A DNA stretch of 9,290 nucleotides, taken from assembly GCA_003157575.1 (NCBI GenBank), contig PMKA01000174.1, forward strand, positions 391 to 9,680. The letters are read 5' to 3'. Positions 6,200-9,290 of this stretch are shown here, in pieces. The stretch's first letter is position 1; each line of letters begins with the position of its first letter. The notes below the pieces were generated by a model. That model did no database searches. It worked only from the letters and a program-made list of their open reading frames with translations, and was not told the DNA's origin. This DNA is from Opitutia bacterium. Its GTDB lineage: Bacteria > Verrucomicrobiota > Verrucomicrobiia > Opitutales > Opitutaceae. The position numbers and the translations under genes are program-made.

Positions 6200-7609
6200 G
6201 TGGTCTTCTCGTCGCCTCTCTTTCTATTCGTGTTTCTGCCCGTGGTCTTCCTGGCGTATTTCGCCTCGGGCGATCGCTGGCGGAATGCGGTTCTGCTCGT
6301 GGCCAGCCTCCTGTTCTACACTGTGAGCGCCGGCGGCTACGTTCTCCTGCTTTTCTTCTCGATCGGAGCCAACTACGCGCTGGGCCGCCAGATGGAACGC
6401 TGCGAAGACAAACGGCGCAGATTGGTGGTATTGACGGCAGTCGCGGCCAACATGATCCCCCTTTTCGTTTTCAAATACTCGGGATTTGCCGCGCTCAGCG
6501 CCAACAGTGTGCTCGGCCACCTGGGTTTCACAAATGCAATCCCGGTGCCCGCCTGGTTCCTTCCCGCCGGCATTTCATTTTTCACCTTCCAAGGCCTCGC
6601 CTACGTGATCGACGTCTACCGGAAGGAAACCCCGCCATGCGCTTCGCTTTCTGAATTCGCGCTGTTCAAGTCGTTTTTTCCGCAACTGGTGGCCGGGCCG
6701 ATCGTCCGGTATCACAATCTGTCGGGCGAACTCAAATCCCGCCGGCATTCCACCATCCTTGTGCAGGAAGGACTCGTCCGCTTTGGATTCGGCCTGTCCA
6801 AGAAGATACTCCTCGCTGACAACCTCGGACGCGTCGCCGACTCCGTGTTTGGCTCGCCGTCTGCAAGCCTCGATCCTTCGACGGCATGGGTGGGCATCGT
6901 CTGTTACACGCTGCAGATCTTCTTCGATTTTTCCGGGTACTCGGACATGGCCATCGGCCTGGGCCGGGTGTTCGGCCTCTCGCTCCCTGAGAATTTCAAC
7001 CAGCCCTACCGGTCGGCCAGCATAACTGAGTTCTGGCGCCGCTGGCACATGACATTGTCCGGCTGGTTCCGCGATTATGTCTACTTTCCGCTCGGAGGGA
7101 ACCGAAAGGGCGCGATGCGCACCGGCGCAAACCTGCTGATCGTGTTCTTTCTCTGCGGGCTCTGGCACGGAGCCTCCTGCACCTTTGTGATCTGGGGTTT
7201 CTTCCACGGTCTGCTGCTTCTGATCGAGCGCACTCTAAAAACGGCCTTCGGAATCCAGCCAAGGGGCCTCCCAGGCCGTGTGTTGACCATGGTTCTGGTC
7301 ATGATCGGATGGGTTTTCTTCCGCGCCCATTCGCCTGGGACGGCCCTGGAGTATTTGAAACATCTTGGCGGGGTGGCCGCCGCACAACCGGGCCTGTTCG
7401 GTCCGATGCACTATCTGACCGCCAATAATGTGACTTACCTCGTAATCGGGACCCTTGTCGCTCTCTGGCCCGAACGTCGCCCTGCAACCGAAGAACAAAG
7501 CGGTATCTGGCCGGCCATACGGCCTGCCGCTGCGGTGATCGTCACCTTGCTTGCCATCGTCGGTCAGGCCCCGCAGTCGTTCAATCCTTTCATCTATTTT
7601 CAGTTCTAA
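6200..7609 (+). CDS. AlgI-type MBOAT O-acyltransferase, polysaccharide O-acetylation
   Basis: Polytopic inner-membrane protein of the MBOAT family, AlgI group, thought to take acetyl groups from a cytoplasmic donor and pass them across the membrane for O-acetylation of an exported glycan. Seen: about 10-12 hydrophobic segments; PAGISFFTFQGLAYVIDVYR (122-141); FFPQLVAGPIVRY; FDFSGYSDMAIGLGR; the EFWRRWHMTLSGWFRDYVYFP block containing His283; and CGLWHGA with the invariant MBOAT His323. Both histidines match positions needed in Pseudomonas AlgI. I place the start at GTG 6200, giving 469 residues, because it makes the N-terminus (M)VFSSPLFLF, usual for this family. An in-frame ATG at 6140 would add 20 residues of no clear character and is the likely alternative. 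Neither has a well-placed ribosome binding site. The next gene starts one base after its stop, a strong sign of co-transcription and partnership. The acetylated polymer is unknown. Confidence 0.92.
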   Translation: MVFSSPLFLFVFLPVVFLAYFASGDRWRNAVLLVASLLFYTVSAGGYVLLLFFSIGANYALGRQMERCEDKRRRLVVLTAVAANMIPLFVFKYSGFAALSANSVLGHLGFTNAIPVPAWFLPAGISFFTFQGLAYVIDVYRKETPPCASLSEFALFKSFFPQLVAGPIVRYHNLSGELKSRRHSTILVQEGLVRFGFGLSKKILLADNLGRVADSVFGSPSASLDPSTAWVGIVCYTLQIFFDFSGYSDMAIGLGRVFGLSLPENFNQPYRSASITEFWRRWHMTLSGWFRDYVYFPLGGNRKGAMRTGANLLIVFFLCGLWHGASCTFVIWGFFHGLLLLIERTLKTAFGIQPRGLPGRVLTMVLVMIGWVFFRAHSPGTALEYLKHLGGVAAAQPGLFGPMHYLTANNVTYLVIGTLVALWPERRPATEEQSGIWPAIRPAAAVIVTLLAIVGQAPQSFNPFIYFQF

Positions 7610-7610
7610 G

Positions 7611-8744
7611 ATGATCAAGGCGAAGATATACATCGTGCTGTTTTCCCTGATCGGCCTGATCCCGCTGATCCAGCTGGCCAGCCATGTGCTCCCGGACGAT
7701 CCCCTGGATGAGAAAAGGCTGCCGTCGCCGGAGCCGGAATGGGGCAGGCGCCGCGATTTAAGGACCTATCTTCTGGGCTGGCAGGACTGGTTCAACGACC
7801 GCTATCCCGGCCGTAATTTCTTGATACGCCTGAAGACCCAGATCGACTATTCCCTGTTCGGTTTTTCCGACAGAATCTACATGGGGAAGGACGGTTGGCT
7901 CTTTTATCGAAACGTCCTTGATGATTCGAAGCCTGAGATCGACGCATATTCGCCCGCGCAGATAGATGCCCTGATCGGCCGCTACAGGATGCTAAACTCG
8001 TGGTTGAAGGCCAGGGGCATCACCCTCGTCATCATGGACGTCCAGCTTAAGGATGAGTTTTACGGCGACAAACTTCCATCTTCAGCACCCCGCAGGCCGC
8101 TGCATCCGACCTATTTTGAAATCCGCCGCCGCCTGAAGGAGGATGTCGGAGCAGTCTATGTTGATTCCACTCCTATCTTGAGACGGATCATGGCCAAACG
8201 GCCTGTGTTCTTCAAAACCGATTTTCACTGGAACGATCCGGCTGCGTTCGAAGTCGCCCGCTCGATTGTCGACCGCCTCTCGCAGATTGCGGGACGACCG
8301 TCCGCGGGGTGGAAGTTCAAGCTGGAAATCGAAACCAGGGTCGGTTGGGGCGGGCAGGCCGCCTTCATGCCCCTCCTGAGGCCCGACCCCGAGCTCGGCT
8401 TGTTTGTCAAGAAGACCTGGGCGGATGAAGGCGGCGCCTACGAATTCGCAAAAGAACCTTTTGAGAGCATCTATCGGAGAAACCAACCGTCGGAGGACTA
8501 CCTTCCTACAACCGTGCTCTTGGGCGATTCTTTCAGCAACGGCATGCTCCGCTGTGGCTTCTGCGAGCACTTTAACTCATTATATCGCATACATATGAAT
8601 CACTGTTCGATGGAGGAGTCGTTGCGGAGTCTGCCGTCAGGAACACAATTCTTAATCCTCGAATTCATCGAGACAGCGGTCGGCGTCTACCGCGTTCCTG
8701 TCGATTTTGATGATCTGTCGTCGGTCAAACCGAACGGATTCTAG
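7611..8744 (+). CDS. AlgJ/AlgX-like SGNH O-acetyltransferase, membrane anchored
   Basis: A 377-residue protein of the ALGX/ALGJ SGNH-hydrolase-like family, expected to transfer acetyl groups to a glycan on the outer face of the inner membrane. Seen: one N-terminal hydrophobic segment (about 5-24) acting as signal anchor; the early family block GWQDWFNDRYPGR (56-68) and GKDGWLFY (92-99); the DxH pair in KTDFHWND (Asp204, His206); and the nucleophile motif GDSFSNG with Ser307. These three residues are in the order and spacing of the AlgX triad Asp-x-His...Ser. No carbohydrate-binding module like the one at the C-terminus of AlgX is evident; the protein ends soon after the catalytic domain, as in AlgJ. 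The ATG at 7611 follows the MBOAT stop by one base. An upstream in-frame extension lies wholly inside the MBOAT gene. There is no Shine-Dalgarno sequence, so translational coupling is likely. Confidence 0.88.
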   Translation: MIKAKIYIVLFSLIGLIPLIQLASHVLPDDPLDEKRLPSPEPEWGRRRDLRTYLLGWQDWFNDRYPGRNFLIRLKTQIDYSLFGFSDRIYMGKDGWLFYRNVLDDSKPEIDAYSPAQIDALIGRYRMLNSWLKARGITLVIMDVQLKDEFYGDKLPSSAPRRPLHPTYFEIRRRLKEDVGAVYVDSTPILRRIMAKRPVFFKTDFHWNDPAAFEVARSIVDRLSQIAGRPSAGWKFKLEIETRVGWGGQAAFMPLLRPDPELGLFVKKTWADEGGAYEFAKEPFESIYRRNQPSEDYLPTTVLLGDSFSNGMLRCGFCEHFNSLYRIHMNHCSMEESLRSLPSGTQFLILEFIETAVGVYRVPVDFDDLSSVKPNGF

Positions 8745-8839
8745 GAGTTCGCCGGATTTGCATCCCGACTGCCTCCTGATGGCGTGAACACAAAATCCGC
8801 CGCGCTACCGTGATTCCCTGGAATTCCTGACGCGTTGCG

Positions 8840-8880
8840 TGGCCCGATACGGCCATCGTCGGCCCCCGATTGCAGGGGCC
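8840..8880. repeat. Two hairpins between convergent genes
   Basis: TGGCC (8840-8844) pairs with GGCCA (8851-8855) over a six-base loop, and GGCCCC (8861-8866) pairs with GGGGCC (8875-8880) over an eight-base loop. They lie in the 165-bp gap between the end of the SGNH gene (8744) and the end of the leftward EF-G gene (8910). Placement fits transcript ends for both genes, but neither hairpin is followed by a T-run on either strand, so I call them structures, not intrinsic terminators. Confidence 0.4.
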
Positions 8881-8909
8881 AAAGTCACTGGATTGAACTT
8901 GATCCGGGA

Positions 8910-9290
8910 TCAGTGCCCGTGCTCGGCGGCTGCGGCGGCTTTCGCCGCTTTCGCCTCCTCGACCACCTTCTTTTCGAACTCGACGGGCATCTCCTCGTAG
9001 TGGCTAAATTTCTCGGCGTGCAGACCGCGGCCACCGGTGAGGGAACGCACAACCGTTCCGTAGTGATGCAGCTCCGCCGCCGGCACCAGGGCTTTCACGA
9101 CCTGCAGGCGGCCCGCGTTGTCCATTCCGAGAATCTTGCCGCGGCGCCCGGAAAGGTCGCCGACGATTTTTCCAAGGCAGTCGTCGGGAACCCGGATCTC
9201 GAGTTCATGAATCGGCTCGAGCAGGCACGGCCGGGCGTTGAGGAACGCTTCCTTGAACGCGAAATAGCCGGCGATCTGGAAGGCGATGTC
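8910..9290 (-). CDS. Elongation factor G-type GTPase, C-terminal end only
   Basis: The last 126 residues of an EF-G-type translation factor (about 690-700 residues in full); the GTPase domains lie off the right edge. Seen: the end of domain IV (DIAFQIAGYFAFKEAF, 1-16), then domain V (about 22-100) with LLEPIHELEIRVP, GDLSGRRGKILGMD and the GGRG-x-x-x-x-x-F-SHYEEMP closing segment. After this comes an Ala/Lys/Glu-rich tail (about 101-126) ending in HGH. Full EF-G moves tRNA and mRNA through the ribosome. Some details (GRRGKILGMD, the longer Ala-rich tail) resemble the second EF-G paralogue found in many bacteria (FusA2 type), so I do not give the symbol fusA. It is convergent with the acetylation pair and unrelated to it. 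Confidence 0.9.
   Translation of the reverse strand, partial: DIAFQIAGYFAFKEAFLNARPCLLEPIHELEIRVPDDCLGKIVGDLSGRRGKILGMDNAGRLQVVKALVPAAELHHYGTVVRSLTGGRGLHAEKFSHYEEMPVEFEKKVVEEAKAAKAAAAAEHGH

Overview
The window is GC-rich, densely packed bacterial chromosome. It carries eight protein genes, two of them cut by the window edges, and no rRNA, tRNA, CRISPR array, insertion sequence or phage gene that I can recognise. Three things make Verrucomicrobiota (Opitutales-like) my best guess: the gene content, the unusual FmdB-type protein with a long acidic C-terminus, and translation starts that mostly lack a properly spaced Shine-Dalgarno sequence. No phylogenetic marker long enough to prove this is present.

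Left part (1-2138): an inositol-monophosphatase-family gene reads leftwards off the edge. It is divergent from a rightward gene for a TPR-plus-glycosyltransferase (GT9-like) protein. The 228 bp between them hold an 8-bp perfect inverted repeat. Middle part (2297-5216): three leftward genes, probably transcribed in the order CDF cation efflux transporter, then DNA polymerase IV, then an FmdB-like small protein with a degenerate zinc ribbon. The gaps between them are 130 and 108 bp. A 369-bp gap (5217-5585) follows. It has a clear rho-independent terminator on the + strand with no gene in front of it, so it is the best place to look for an unannotated small RNA or a leader attenuator.

Right part (5586-8744): three rightward genes. 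The first is a DUF721/DciA-type protein (replicative helicase loader family). The other two form a tight pair: an AlgI-type MBOAT membrane O-acyltransferase followed, after one base, by an AlgJ/AlgX-like SGNH O-acetyltransferase anchored at the membrane. Together they form a polysaccharide O-acetylation module: the MBOAT protein moves acetyl groups across the inner membrane and the periplasmic SGNH enzyme places them on a glycan. No alginate or cellulose synthesis genes are visible, so the polymer is unknown. The last gene (8910-9290) is the C-terminal end of an elongation factor G-type GTPase on the minus strand, facing the acetylation pair across 165 bp that contain two hairpins.

Most genes are ordinary housekeeping or cell-envelope functions. 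I see no clear new defence or mobile system. The points most worth a second look are the orphan terminator, the acetylation pair without a known substrate, and the half-lost zinc ribbon of the FmdB-like protein.
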